Origin: Pseudarthrobacter chlorophenolicus
GTDB taxonomy: Bacteria > Actinomycetota > Actinomycetes > Actinomycetales > Micrococcaceae
NCBI RefSeq assembly: GCF_000962805.1
Contig: NZ_JZTW01000024.1
Coordinates: 1-55,802, forward strand
Reading direction: 5' to 3'
DNA: 55,802 bases
Shown one piece after another: positions 25,416 to 33,355 of this stretch. Position 1 is the stretch's first letter. Each line of letters starts with the position of its first letter. Under the pieces are notes generated by a model. It was not told the DNA's origin and did not search any database. It worked only from the letters and a program-made list of their open reading frames with translations. The translations under genes and the position numbers were made by a program.

Positions 25416-26732
25416 TCAGGACTCCTTCAGCGCAGGAGCGGATGCCGGGGTTTTCCTGCCCAGCAGGTACACCCGGCGGACGCTCCACAGGAACAGGACC
25501 ACCAGCAGGACGTTGCGGATGGTCAGCACCAGCGCCATCCACGGGTTGTTGTGGCTGAGGGCGTCGTAAAAAAGCGGGTAGATGAAGTAGGTGGCCACCG
25601 CGATGGCAATCAGCATTACCGCGGGGACGCGCCATTCACGCCAGCTGTGCGCCAGGCCTACGGCGACGGCGGGGCCCAGCCACACCATGAACTGCGGGGA
25701 GCCCACCTTGTTGAAAACCACGAATGCTGCGGCGAGGGCGAGGGCGCCGGCCAGGAGCAGCTCGGTCCGGTCCACGCCGCCGGCCACCTTGTGCTGCTTG
25801 CCGTTGTGGAGCGCCCAGAAGGTCATGCCCGCCACCACGAGGGCTGCCAGGATCAGCAGCGGCTGCATCAGCACGGACATGGTGGCCGTTCCGGGACCGT
25901 CCACCTGCATGGAGTTGATGTCCGTGTTCATGTACATGCGGGAGCCGTCCACATTCAGGACGGACAGCCAGAGCCACGGGGTGGTGAAGGTGGCTTCGAG
26001 CTGCATGCCGCGGTCGCCCTGCTGGGTGAGGAAGTTCAGCAGCTTGGAAACGCTGCCCAGGGCGGCCGCCAGCGCGACGACTGCCGCTGACGTCGCCAGG
26101 CCGGCCAGGACCACCACCACCCGGTTCTTGACCACGGCGAAGAGGGCCAGCATGACGGCCGCCGGCCATACTTTCACCCAGGTGCCGATGGCCAGCAGGA
26201 CGGAGGCGATGAACGGCCGGCCCACGCCATAGGCCAGGGCCACCAGGACCAGCGGAGCCGTGAGGCCGTCCACCCGGGCGAAGCCGAGCCAGCCCATCAG
26301 GAAGGTGAAGGCCAGCCACCACCAGCCCGCGGGGATGGCATCTGTGTTGCGGCCGCGTTCGGTCAGTTTGAGCAGGGCCCAGCCGTTGAGGAGGGTGGTC
26401 ATGAGGACCCAGAGGAAGAAGAACGGCCCCGGCCCGGCGGCCCCGGCGATGGCCATGGGGATGAGCGCGAGGATCGGGTAGACCCAAGGGCTGGGGCCAC
26501 CGGACAGATTGGCATCGTTGAACCCGGCCATGGCCCAGTCGCGGTAGATGAACGTATCGCTGAAGGCCTCACCCCGCAGCGACAGAAAGGCGGCGAAAAT
26601 AAGGAAAACCAGGTGCACCACGATGAATCCGCCCAGCAATCCGCGAGGTGTGTTCAGCACCGCTCGGGCCTTGGAAGGGAGGATGACGTTGCGGATCCGG
26701 GTGAGATTGCCGAAGAAAGCGTCCGTGGAAAT
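25416..26732 (-). CDS. GT87/DUF2029-type membrane mannosyltransferase, paralogue B (ATT start)
   Basis: A close paralogue of the next gene: FSDTFIYRDWAMAGFNDANL loop, LLAIGTWVKVWPAAVMLALF and FNKVGSPQFMVWLGPAV. The conservative start is GTG 26660 (414 aa). The frame extends upstream to ATT 26730-26732 behind AAGGA with 7-nt spacing, giving the N-terminus ISTDAFFGNLTRIRNVILPS, which matches ISTTFFDRLVSVRTRLLPAK in paralogue A. No ATG, GTG or TTG occurs between. The two genes abut (one base), arose by tandem duplication and are probably one operon. Confidence 0.75.
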   Translation of the reverse strand: MSTDAFFGNLTRIRNVILPSKARAVLNTPRGLLGGFIVVHLVFLIFAAFLSLRGEAFSDTFIYRDWAMAGFNDANLSGGPSPWVYPILALIPMAIAGAAGPGPFFFLWVLMTTLLNGWALLKLTERGRNTDAIPAGWWWLAFTFLMGWLGFARVDGLTAPLVLVALAYGVGRPFIASVLLAIGTWVKVWPAAVMLALFAVVKNRVVVVLAGLATSAAVVALAAALGSVSKLLNFLTQQGDRGMQLEATFTTPWLWLSVLNVDGSRMYMNTDINSMQVDGPGTATMSVLMQPLLILAALVVAGMTFWALHNGKQHKVAGGVDRTELLLAGALALAAAFVVFNKVGSPQFMVWLGPAVAVGLAHSWREWRVPAVMLIAIAVATYFIYPLFYDALSHNNPWMALVLTIRNVLLVVLFLWSVRRVYLLGRKTPASAPALKES

Positions 26733-27050
26733 GGCGGGATCCTTGTCAGGTCGTGGCGCACGTAAGTTGTTGAGCGGATGGCTGGACGCTGCCGCAGGGC
26801 AGGCGCACAGCGGCGTCGTTCAAGAACATTGAAGGGCCTGGAACAGTATCCGCCCGGCTTCAACTCTAATTCACGGCCATTGTCCGCCGTAATTGTAATA
26901 ACCTTGGAAAGCGTTATCCCTGGCCTGACCTGCGGTATTTTTCTAAAGTTGCTGGCGGCGGATGTGTCATGCACCATAGTGCCCAGGCACTGCAGCCTTG
27001 GGGAGCGCAGCTGTTCCACTCCTATCCGCACCATCCCTAAGGCACAACCA
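26733..27050. other. 318-bp non-coding region between GT87 operon and small protein gene
   Basis: Divergent promoter space. It contains AT-richer stretches around 26870-26950 and a weak inverted repeat ATAAC (26898-26902)/GTTAT (26913-26917). I found no gene and no confident -10/-35 pair. Confidence 0.4.
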
Positions 27051-27251
27051 ATGAACTTTCCCCTGACCTTCACCGTCTCCGACCGCCAGAGCATGGACAA
27101 CCAACTGGACGCCGCCGTCTCCGTGGCCAGGAAGCATGCAATGGACAGCCGGCACGGCATCCTGGTAACCCGCCACGGAGTGAACAAGTTCACCGTGGCA
27201 CTCAGCGACGCCGTCCCCTTCGGCATCACGCAGGAACTCCAGGCCTGGTAG
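27051..27251 (+). CDS. Small conserved hypothetical protein (66 aa)
   Basis: MNFPLTFTVSDRQSMDNQLD through GITQELQAW. Alternating hydrophobic pattern suggests one small alpha/beta domain (LDAAVSVARKHAM helix, then strands GILVTRHG and KFTVALSD). No named family recognised. A strong rho-independent terminator follows 30 bp downstream, supporting a real gene; longer frames to 26778 have poor coding character. Confidence 0.6.
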   Translation: MNFPLTFTVSDRQSMDNQLDAAVSVARKHAMDSRHGILVTRHGVNKFTVALSDAVPFGITQELQAW

Positions 27252-27280
27252 GGGCTTTCCCTCATTCCTGAATCACACGA

Positions 27281-27316
27281 ACAAGCCCCGGTCCTCTCGG
27301 TCCGGGGCTTGTTTTT
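27281..27316 (+). terminator. Rho-independent terminator
   Basis: ACAAGCCCCGG (27281-27291) pairs with CCGGGGCTTGT (27302-27312), a perfect 11-bp stem with a 10-nt loop and a run of T (27312-27316). It ends the 66-aa gene transcript. Confidence 0.92.
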
Positions 27317-27448
27317 GTATGGGGCCCCGTCACGCCGGGCACGCTTCTGGGTAATGCCCGACGGCGGGTGGCCGGATTGCCGGGGATTGTTCGGGTGGGG
27401 TGGGGTGAAAGGGTGCTGTGCGTGACGCGGTGCTGCTGGGTCGGTGCG

Positions 27449-27486
27449 TGAGCTTGTCGAAGCCTGGTCCCGACGGGCTCAACCGC
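27449..27486. repeat. Degenerate REP-like element downstream of gabD
   Basis: TGAGCTTGTCGAAG followed by CGACGGGCTCAACCGC forms an imperfect inverted repeat related to the perfect one at 29028-29068. Such GAGCTTGTCGA palindromes are scattered between genes in Arthrobacter-like genomes. Confidence 0.55.
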
Positions 27487-27495
27487 AGAGGGCGT

Positions 27496-29001
27496 TTACT
27501 GGCTGGCGTAGGGGTCTGCGATGCCGATGTATTGGGTGGTGGTGTATTCGGCGATGCCTTCGGAACCGCCTTCACGGCCGAGTCCGGACTGTTTGACGCC
27601 GCCGAAGGGGGCTGCAGCGTTGGAGATGACGCCGGCGTTGAAGCCGACCATGCCGAATTCGATCTGCTCTGCCACGCGGAGGAGCCGGTTGAAGTCGCGG
27701 CTGTAGAGGTAGGAGGCGAGCCCGTACTCAGAGGCGTTGGCCAGCCGGATGGCGTCTTCTTCGCTGCTGAAGGTGGTGACGGGGGCGACGGGCCCGAAGA
27801 TTTCCTCGCCAAGGATCGCGGCGTTGTTGGGGACGTTGGCAAGGACGGTTGGCTGGTAGAAGTACCCGGGTCCGTCCACGGGGGCGCCGCCGGTCACGGC
27901 CACGGCCCCGGCGTCGACGGCGGCACTGACCAGGGCGTGGACGTCATCGCGGGCGCCGCCGTCAATCAAAGGCCCGACCTTGGTGTCGGGGTGGGTGCCG
28001 CGTCCGGTGGTGAGGGCTGCCATGGCGGCTGCGAATTTGCGGGTGAATTCCTGGGCGACGGATTCGTGGACGAGGAACCGGTTGGCGGCGGTGCAGGCTT
28101 CGCCCATGTTCCGCATCTTCGCGGCCATCGCCCCTTCGACGGCGGCATCCAGGTCGGCGTCGTCGAACACGATGAAGGGGGCGTTCCCGCCGAGCTCCAT
28201 CGAGGTGCGAAGCACGTTCTGCGCGGCGTCGGCTATGAGCCGCTTGCCCACGGGGGTGGAGCCGGTGAAGGAGACCTTCCGCAGGCGGGGGTCGGACAGG
28301 AGGGGCCCGGAGATGCCTGAGGCGGAGGAGGAGGCGACGACGTTGAGGACTCCGGCGGGCAGGCCGGCGTCGAGCATGGTCTGGGCGAAGTACTGGGCGG
28401 TGAGCGGGGTCAGCTTCGCAGGCTTCAACACCATGGTGCAGCCGGCGGCGACGGCGGGGGCTACTTTGCGGGTGGCCATGGCGAGCGGGAAGTTCCACGG
28501 CGTGATGAGCAGGCAGGGGCCCACGGGTTTGTGCTGGACGAGGATCTTGTTCTTGCCCTCGGGGGTGGTGAGGTAGCGGCCGTAGTCGCGGACGGTTTCT
28601 TCGGAGAACCAGCGGAGGAATTCGGCGCCGTAGGTCACTTCGCCGCGGGCTTCGGCCAGGGGCTTGCCCATTTCCAGGGTCATCAGGAGGGCGAAGTCCT
28701 CGGCGCGTTCGGTGACCAGGTCAAAGGCACGGCGCAGGATCTCGGACCGCACCCTCGGCGCGGTGCGCGCCCAGCCGGCCTGGGCGGCGTCGGCCGCATC
28801 CAAAGCGGCGGCCGCATCTGCGCTGGTGGCGGACGCGAGCGTGGCGAGGACCTCGCCTGTGGCGGGATCGTGCACGTCGAAAGTGCCGCCGTCGGATGCG
28901 TCCCGCCACTCACCGTTGATCAACAGGCCGGTGGGCACCGAGGCAAGCAGGGACGCCTCACGCTCCGGCGAGACGGCAGGGGACAGGGCGGTAGTAGTCA
29001 T
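27496..29001 (-). CDS. gabD: Succinate-semialdehyde dehydrogenase (NAD(P)+)
   Basis: A 501-residue aldehyde dehydrogenase starting at ATG 29001 behind AAGGAG. Visible parts: TPWNFPLAMATRKVAPAVAAG, the cofactor loop FTGSTPVGK, general base Glu in MELGGNAPF and nucleophile Cys303 in GEACTAANR. TYGAEFLRWFSEE and the R-T/S spacing match GabD-type SSA dehydrogenases. It converts succinic semialdehyde to succinate. It is the last gene of the leftward arm (flavin reductase fusion, BCCT transporter, gabD) opposite the GntR gene, which suggests that the island's pathway ends in succinic semialdehyde. Confidence 0.85.
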   Translation of the reverse strand: MTTTALSPAVSPEREASLLASVPTGLLINGEWRDASDGGTFDVHDPATGEVLATLASATSADAAAALDAADAAQAGWARTAPRVRSEILRRAFDLVTERAEDFALLMTLEMGKPLAEARGEVTYGAEFLRWFSEETVRDYGRYLTTPEGKNKILVQHKPVGPCLLITPWNFPLAMATRKVAPAVAAGCTMVLKPAKLTPLTAQYFAQTMLDAGLPAGVLNVVASSSASGISGPLLSDPRLRKVSFTGSTPVGKRLIADAAQNVLRTSMELGGNAPFIVFDDADLDAAVEGAMAAKMRNMGEACTAANRFLVHESVAQEFTRKFAAAMAALTTGRGTHPDTKVGPLIDGGARDDVHALVSAAVDAGAVAVTGGAPVDGPGYFYQPTVLANVPNNAAILGEEIFGPVAPVTTFSSEEDAIRLANASEYGLASYLYSRDFNRLLRVAEQIEFGMVGFNAGVISNAAAPFGGVKQSGLGREGGSEGIAEYTTTQYIGIADPYASQ

Positions 29002-29027
29002 GGTGCTCCTTGAAAAGGTCGTGGACA

Positions 29028-29068
29028 GGTGGTTGAGCCTGTCGACAGCTTCGACAGGCTCAACCACC
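29028..29068. repeat. Perfect 18-bp inverted repeat (REP-like) between BCCT and gabD
   Basis: GGTGGTTGAGCCTGTCGA (29028-29045), a 5-nt loop, then its exact complement (29051-29068). In mRNA it would form a very stable hairpin and could stabilise or attenuate the transcript between the transporter and gabD. Confidence 0.85.
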
Positions 29069-29075
29069 GGGGGGG

Positions 29076-30755
29076 TTATGGCTGGGGCGTGAGGATTTTG
29101 TTGAGGTCGCTTTGGGTGACCGAGCGGGTCCGGTCGAACCGGGGGTCGTTCCGGAGTTCCTTGACCAGGCCGACGCCAAGGAGGGCGACGATCACCGTGA
29201 ACGGCAGGGCCGAGAGCATGGCCGCCTGTTGGAGGGCGCCCAGGCCGCCCACGATCAGCAGCACCACGGCACACAGGCCGGTCAGCAGTCCCCACGTGGT
29301 CAGCACCGGCTTGGTGGGTTCGAGTGTCCCGCGGGAGGACATCATGCTCAGCACGAAGGTGTTCGCATCGGCGCCGGAGACGAAGTACATCACCACCAGG
29401 ATGATGGCCACGATGGACGTCAGGCCGGACAGCGGAAGTTCAGCGAGTGTGGCGAAGAAGGCCGAGTTGACGTCGTCGAGGGCAGCTGCGCCGATCTGGC
29501 CGCCGTTTTCCATGTCGAACTTGATGGCCGTGCCGCCGAAGATGGTGAACCAGACGAAGAAGACGACGCTGGGCACGATCATGACGCCGGCCACGAACTC
29601 GCGAATGGTGCGGCCCTTGGAGATCTTGGCCAGGAACACGCCCACGAAGGCGCCCCAGCTCAGCCACCAGGCCATCATGAAGTAGGTCCACCACTGCATC
29701 CACTGGACATCCTCCGGCGTGCCCGGGGTGAGCAGGCTGACGGCGAAGAAGCTGCTCAGGTATTCACCGAGTGAGCGGAAGAAGAGGTTGGAGATGAAGT
29801 TGGTGGGGCCGGTGAACAGCACATAGAGCCCCAGGCCGACGGACAGCACCATGGTTCCCTGGCTCAGGTACTTGACGCCGCGGTGGACGCCGGAGAGGGC
29901 TGAGAGGGTGAAGATGACGGTGATGACGGCGATGATGAGGATCTGCCCGAACAGGCTGGAGGGAATGCCGAAGACGCGGTTGACGCCCTCGCCGATCTGC
30001 GAAGCACCGAGACCCAGTGACGTGGTGGTCCCGAACAGGGTGGCGATGATGGCAAAGACGTCGATCATCTTGCCGAACCAGCCGTCCACCATCTTGCCGA
30101 AAATCGGGCGCAGCATCGGCGACACCAGCCCGGGGTTGTTGCGGCAGTGGGTGGAGTACGCGATGGCCAGGCCGAAGACCCCGAAGACGGCCCAGGCGTG
30201 CGGGCCCCAGTCGAAGTAGGAGAACTGCATGGCGCGGACTGCTGCTTCCATGGTTCCGGCCTGGGCCAGGCCGTGCGGCGGGGAAGCGAAGTGCGAGATT
30301 GGTTCCGCGACGCCGTAGCTGATGAGTCCGATGCCCATGACCGCCGAAAGGATCATCGCCAGCCAGGCCCAGGTGCTGAATTCCGGCTTGCTGTCCTGGG
30401 CGCCGAGGCGGATGCGGCCGAACCGGCTGATGGCGATGTAAATGAGCAGGCCGATGCAGCCGAGGGTCACCACCAGGTAGCTCCAGCCGACGCTCTGCGC
30501 CACCCAGTCCATTGCCGCGGTCATGACCGTACTGAGGCTGCTGGGGGAGAAGGAGGCCCAGGCCGTGAAGGCTCCGATGAGCCCCACCGAGGTCCAGAAA
30601 ACGGACCCGGGCCTTCCCCGGAGCCGGTCTGCCTTGGCCAGCGCGCTTTCGATGTGCGGGCCCCCGCCGTTGGGGGAGTTAAGGATGGTAGGGCTTGCGC
30701 CCGTGCCTGAGCTTGAAGTGTCCATCAGGTCCTCGGCATTGTGTGTGTGGGTCAT
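29076..30755 (-). CDS. BCCT-family (betaine/carnitine/choline-type) transporter
   Basis: A 559-residue protein starting at ATG 30755, with 12 membrane segments from about residue 50 to 545. The BCCT signature region is recognisable as GLISYGVAEPISHFASPP, SYFDWGPHAWAVFGVFGLAI and the substrate-box area WTYFMMAWWLSWGAFVGVFLAKISKGRTIREF. BCCT proteins import zwitterionic quaternary-ammonium solutes with Na+ or H+. The N- and C-terminal extensions of osmosensing members are short, which favours nutrient uptake over osmoregulation. It is co-directional with the flavin reductase fusion and gabD, so the island's substrate is probably a betaine-like compound. Confidence 0.88.
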   Translation of the reverse strand: MTHTHNAEDLMDTSSSGTGASPTILNSPNGGGPHIESALAKADRLRGRPGSVFWTSVGLIGAFTAWASFSPSSLSTVMTAAMDWVAQSVGWSYLVVTLGCIGLLIYIAISRFGRIRLGAQDSKPEFSTWAWLAMILSAVMGIGLISYGVAEPISHFASPPHGLAQAGTMEAAVRAMQFSYFDWGPHAWAVFGVFGLAIAYSTHCRNNPGLVSPMLRPIFGKMVDGWFGKMIDVFAIIATLFGTTTSLGLGASQIGEGVNRVFGIPSSLFGQILIIAVITVIFTLSALSGVHRGVKYLSQGTMVLSVGLGLYVLFTGPTNFISNLFFRSLGEYLSSFFAVSLLTPGTPEDVQWMQWWTYFMMAWWLSWGAFVGVFLAKISKGRTIREFVAGVMIVPSVVFFVWFTIFGGTAIKFDMENGGQIGAAALDDVNSAFFATLAELPLSGLTSIVAIILVVMYFVSGADANTFVLSMMSSRGTLEPTKPVLTTWGLLTGLCAVVLLIVGGLGALQQAAMLSALPFTVIVALLGVGLVKELRNDPRFDRTRSVTQSDLNKILTPQP

Positions 30756-30871
30756 GGGGTACTCCAGATGCAACGCTGCATGGGGTTGAAGTTGATGGTT
30801 CCCGGACGGGGCTCCCGGGTGCCCGGTCCGCCGGCTGTGGGGCGGACCGGGACGCTGATGGCACCTGAGGG

Positions 30872-31822
30872 TCAGAGTTCCTCGAGCTGCGCACCGTCAA
30901 AGAAGTGGCCGGCCTTGTAGATCATGGGATCCACATCGGCCACCTCGGCGTGCCGGACCCGGCCGACGAAGATGGTGTGGGTTTTGGCCTGGAAGCGTTC
31001 CTTGATCTCCGCTTCGAGTGACGCGGCGGACCCGTCGATGAGCGGCACGCCGTTGGGGCCGGTATGCCATTCCAGGTCGGCGAACTTGTCCGGAGTTTTG
31101 GAGGCGAAGGTCTGGACGGTTCCCAGCTGGTTGTTGCTGAGGATGTTGATCCCGAAGTGGGATGACTGGAACAGGGCGGGGTAGGTGGAGGACGTCTTCT
31201 GGACGCAGACCAGGACCAGGGGCGGGTCCAGGGAAATTGAGGCATAGGAATTGGCTGCCAGTCCCCGGGGGTTGCCTTCTTCGTCAACGGTGGTCACCAC
31301 GGTGACGCCGGTGATGAACTGCCGGTTGAACCCCTTCATGATGTCCAGCGGCAGGTTGCCGGACAGATTGTCGACGACGACCTCCGGGGTCTCGTCCTCG
31401 AAGGCGGAGCTGAGGGACGGGATGCCCACGTGGGCCAGGAGTTCGACGGCGTCCCAGGTCACCTGTTCGTGGGCGATACGCCCGTCACGGAGGGTGAGGG
31501 CGTTCGACCCTCGGGTCTCCACGACGCGTCCTGTGGGCGGGACGCCGCGGAGCGGTTGGGTAAAGGTTCCGGTGGACTTCCAGAAGATGGCCATGTCGTC
31601 GCCGTTGGCGATGACCTTCTCGATGCGGGTGGTCAGGTCCGGGAAGGCGGACCGGACATCGAGGATTTCCTGCTGCAGTTCCTTCAGTCCGGACACCTTC
31701 CCGGTGCCGGTGCTTTCGCGCTGGTAGTCAGGGGTGACGATGGCGTCGAATGCGGTGACGTCGCCCTCGTCCCACGCTGCTGTCCAGGCGGCCGATACAG
31801 AGTCGTTGATTGTCTGTTGCAT
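30872..31822 (-). CDS. SnoaL-like domain fused to flavin reductase
   Basis: A 316-residue two-domain protein. Residues 1-140 are a SnoaL/NTF2-like cone (AAWDEGDVTAFDAIVTPDYQ; ALTLRDGRIAHEQVTWD). Residues 155-316 are a flavin reductase-like split-barrel (NRQFITGVTVVTTVDEEGNP, ANSYASISLDPPLVLVCVQK, HFGINILS). The reductase half should supply reduced FMN/FAD to a monooxygenase, with the LLM oxygenase at 36.4 kb the obvious partner. The SnoaL half could bind or cyclise a pathway intermediate. The start is leaderless-like: a promoter TTGACG-17-TACCGT ends 6 nt before the ATG. Divergent from the GntR gene. Confidence 0.85.
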   Translation of the reverse strand: MQQTINDSVSAAWTAAWDEGDVTAFDAIVTPDYQRESTGTGKVSGLKELQQEILDVRSAFPDLTTRIEKVIANGDDMAIFWKSTGTFTQPLRGVPPTGRVVETRGSNALTLRDGRIAHEQVTWDAVELLAHVGIPSLSSAFEDETPEVVVDNLSGNLPLDIMKGFNRQFITGVTVVTTVDEEGNPRGLAANSYASISLDPPLVLVCVQKTSSTYPALFQSSHFGINILSNNQLGTVQTFASKTPDKFADLEWHTGPNGVPLIDGSAASLEAEIKERFQAKTHTIFVGRVRHAEVADVDPMIYKAGHFFDGAQLEEL

Positions 31823-31828
31823 GCCACA

Positions 31829-31857
31829 ACGGTAGGACGGAGTGTGATCTGCGTCAA
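31829..31857 (-). promoter_or_regulatory. Promoter for the flavin reductase/BCCT/gabD arm
   Basis: On the minus strand TTGACG (31857-31852), a 17-bp spacer and TACCGT (31834-31829). The ATG at 31822 follows after 6 nt and there is no ribosome-binding site, so the mRNA is probably leaderless. Confidence 0.6.
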
Positions 31858-31903
31858 TAGGGAACTCAAAATTTGCCTAGAAACAGGGAAATAGATCGAA
31901 CCC

Positions 31904-31949
31904 TTGACGGGCTTCTTGTATGCAACGTAGGGTTGATGCATGCAAGAAG
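31904..31949 (+). promoter_or_regulatory. gntR promoter with GntR operator
   Basis: The -35 TTGACG (31904-31909) and -10 TAGGGT (31928-31933) are 18 bp apart. An inverted repeat, CTTCTTGTATGCA (31912-31924) and TGCATGCAAGAAG (31937-31949), 12 of 13 positions matching, covers the spacer and the start codon, so binding would block transcription. The TTGTATGCAA core fits FCD-type GntR operators. It also lies between the two divergent arms. Confidence 0.7.
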
Positions 31950-32635
31950 TCATCCAGTTGCGGAAAGCCGCACAGACGTCCGTCAGCCAGGTCAGCCTTC
32001 TGGACAAGCTGCGGAAGTTGGTCCTCAGCGGTGAGTACCCGCCCGGTGCTCCGCTGCCTGAACTGTTCCTGGCCGAGGAGTTCGACGTGAGCCGCACGCC
32101 GGTACGCGAAGCCCTGAAGCAGCTGGAAAACGAGGGCCTGGTGGAGATCCGGCCCAAGGTGGGAACCTTCGTCCGGATCCCCACGCGGCGCGAAATCGTC
32201 GAGCTCTTCCAGCTGAAGGAGAGCCTCGAGGGCCTGGCCGCCAGTCTCCTCGCCCGGCGCGGCCCGGTTCCGGAGATGGACATCCTCAAGCGCAACATCG
32301 AGGAGTCCGAGCGGGCGGAACGGAACGCGGACAGCGTTAAGTACGCGGAGCTTGTCCACGAGTTCCACTGGACCATTGTCCGGGGCTCAGACAACTCCAA
32401 GCTCGTGGAGCACTACGGGCGCCTCATGAACCAGCTTGCCTACCACCGGATCGTGCTCAAGACCGTTGAGCGTCCCGCCCGCATGCGTGCCTCCATCCGT
32501 GAGCACCAGTCGGTGATCGACGCACTCCTGGAAAAGGATCCCGTGGGCGCCGAACTCGCCATGCGCGGCCACGTCAATGCGTCCAGCCTCGCCGCCGCCC
32601 GCGGCACGGACGCCGGCGCGCCAACAGATGCTTAG
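31940..32635 (+). CDS. GntR-family regulator (FadR/FCD type)
   Basis: A 231-residue protein. The winged HTH (about 20-85) contains LRKLVLSGEYPPGAPLPELF and VSRTPVREALKQLENEGLVE. The FCD helical effector domain (about 95-215) holds likely metal/ligand residues in HEFHW and the later MRGHV. FCD regulators sense carboxylic acids. As the only regulator between the two arms of the catabolic island, it should control both and itself. The ATG follows the -10 element by 6 nt, again suggesting a leaderless transcript. Confidence 0.9.
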   Translation: MQEVIQLRKAAQTSVSQVSLLDKLRKLVLSGEYPPGAPLPELFLAEEFDVSRTPVREALKQLENEGLVEIRPKVGTFVRIPTRREIVELFQLKESLEGLAASLLARRGPVPEMDILKRNIEESERAERNADSVKYAELVHEFHWTIVRGSDNSKLVEHYGRLMNQLAYHRIVLKTVERPARMRASIREHQSVIDALLEKDPVGAELAMRGHVNASSLAAARGTDAGAPTDA

Positions 32636-32653
32636 TGACCCGAGAGGAACCCC

Positions 32654-32686
32654 ATGACCGCCATTAGCTCCCCAAAGAAGGGTTGA
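32654..32686 (+). CDS. 10-codon minicistron before the AA_synth pair
   Basis: ATG at 32654 behind GAGAGGAA encodes MTAISSPKKG and stops 3 bp before the GTG of the next gene. The good ribosome-binding site suggests it is translated and helps reinitiation at the weak GTG start downstream. It may equally be chance. Confidence 0.3.
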   Translation: MTAISSPKKG

Positions 32687-32689
32687 ACT

Positions 32690-33355
32690 GTGCCTGAAAC
32701 CGCTTTGTCCCCCGTCGCTGAGGGAACCAGCCCTGCATCAACACTTGAAGAACTCGCCAGGGAACTCGGGGTCCGCAAGGTCACCGTGCTCACCGAGGAG
32801 ATCCTGCGGGACGGCTCCGGCGCCCTGGCCACCAGCGTGACCAGGGCGGCTGCCGCCGCCGTCGTCCGCAACCCGTGGGCCGGATCCGCCGTCTCCACCG
32901 ATCTTGCGCCCGAAACTGAACGCCTCGCTCCCGTGCTCGCCAAAATCCTCACGGACCGGCTCACGGAAGCCCTGGGAGGCGCCGGCGAGATCGAGGCCTT
33001 CGGCAAGTCCGCCGTCGTAGGCCTCAAAGGCGAGGTGGAACACGCCGCAGCGCTGATCCACACCCCGTTCTTCGGCAACCTGGTCCGCGAATTCCTCGAA
33101 GGCACCTCAATCCTGTCTTTCTCGGACGACCGTGCCGAGCCCGGTAACACCATCGCCGTGCCCATGTGGCACAAGGAAGCCGCTTCCACCCGCAGCCACT
33201 ACCAAACCCTGACGCTGAGCCTGAGCGATGCGCCCCACCCCAACGAAATAGTCGTGGTGGCCGCGGCTTCCACCGGCTCGCGTCCGCATCCCCGCATCGG
33301 TGACCGCACCACCGACCGCCCCGTTACCGCCGAAATCCTGGAGGGAATCCTGTAA
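32690..33355 (+). CDS. AA_synth (DUF1185) family protein A
   Basis: A 221-residue protein with a GTG start. It matches the amino-acid-synthesis family PF06684 in VRKVTVLTEEILRDG, VVRNPWAGSAVSTDL, FGKSAVVGLKGEVEHAAALI and LSDAPHPNEIVVVAA. The family's name reflects an old, unproven link and its reaction is unknown. It is related to the next gene (shared RNPWAG/ENPWAG, GKxAxVGxxGEVEHxxALIH, DAPHPxEIxxxxA) but has a longer N-terminus. Stop and next start overlap (TAATG), so a heteromer is likely. Position inside a ring-cleavage-like operon suggests a role in hydrolysis or isomerisation of an intermediate. Confidence 0.85.
   Translation: MPETALSPVAEGTSPASTLEELARELGVRKVTVLTEEILRDGSGALATSVTRAAAAAVVRNPWAGSAVSTDLAPETERLAPVLAKILTDRLTEALGGAGEIEAFGKSAVVGLKGEVEHAAALIHTPFFGNLVREFLEGTSILSFSDDRAEPGNTIAVPMWHKEAASTRSHYQTLTLSLSDAPHPNEIVVVAAASTGSRPHPRIGDRTTDRPVTAEILEGIL

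Noticed and set aside
23336..25558. A 740-codon plus-strand frame
   Set aside because: It overlaps mptB in another frame and runs antisense to the GT87 genes, which have clear membrane-protein character.
26778..27250. A longer start for the 66-aa protein (157 codons)
   Set aside because: The extra N-terminal part is Arg-rich noise without a ribosome-binding site, while the ATG at 27051 gives a compact domain ending before a strong terminator.
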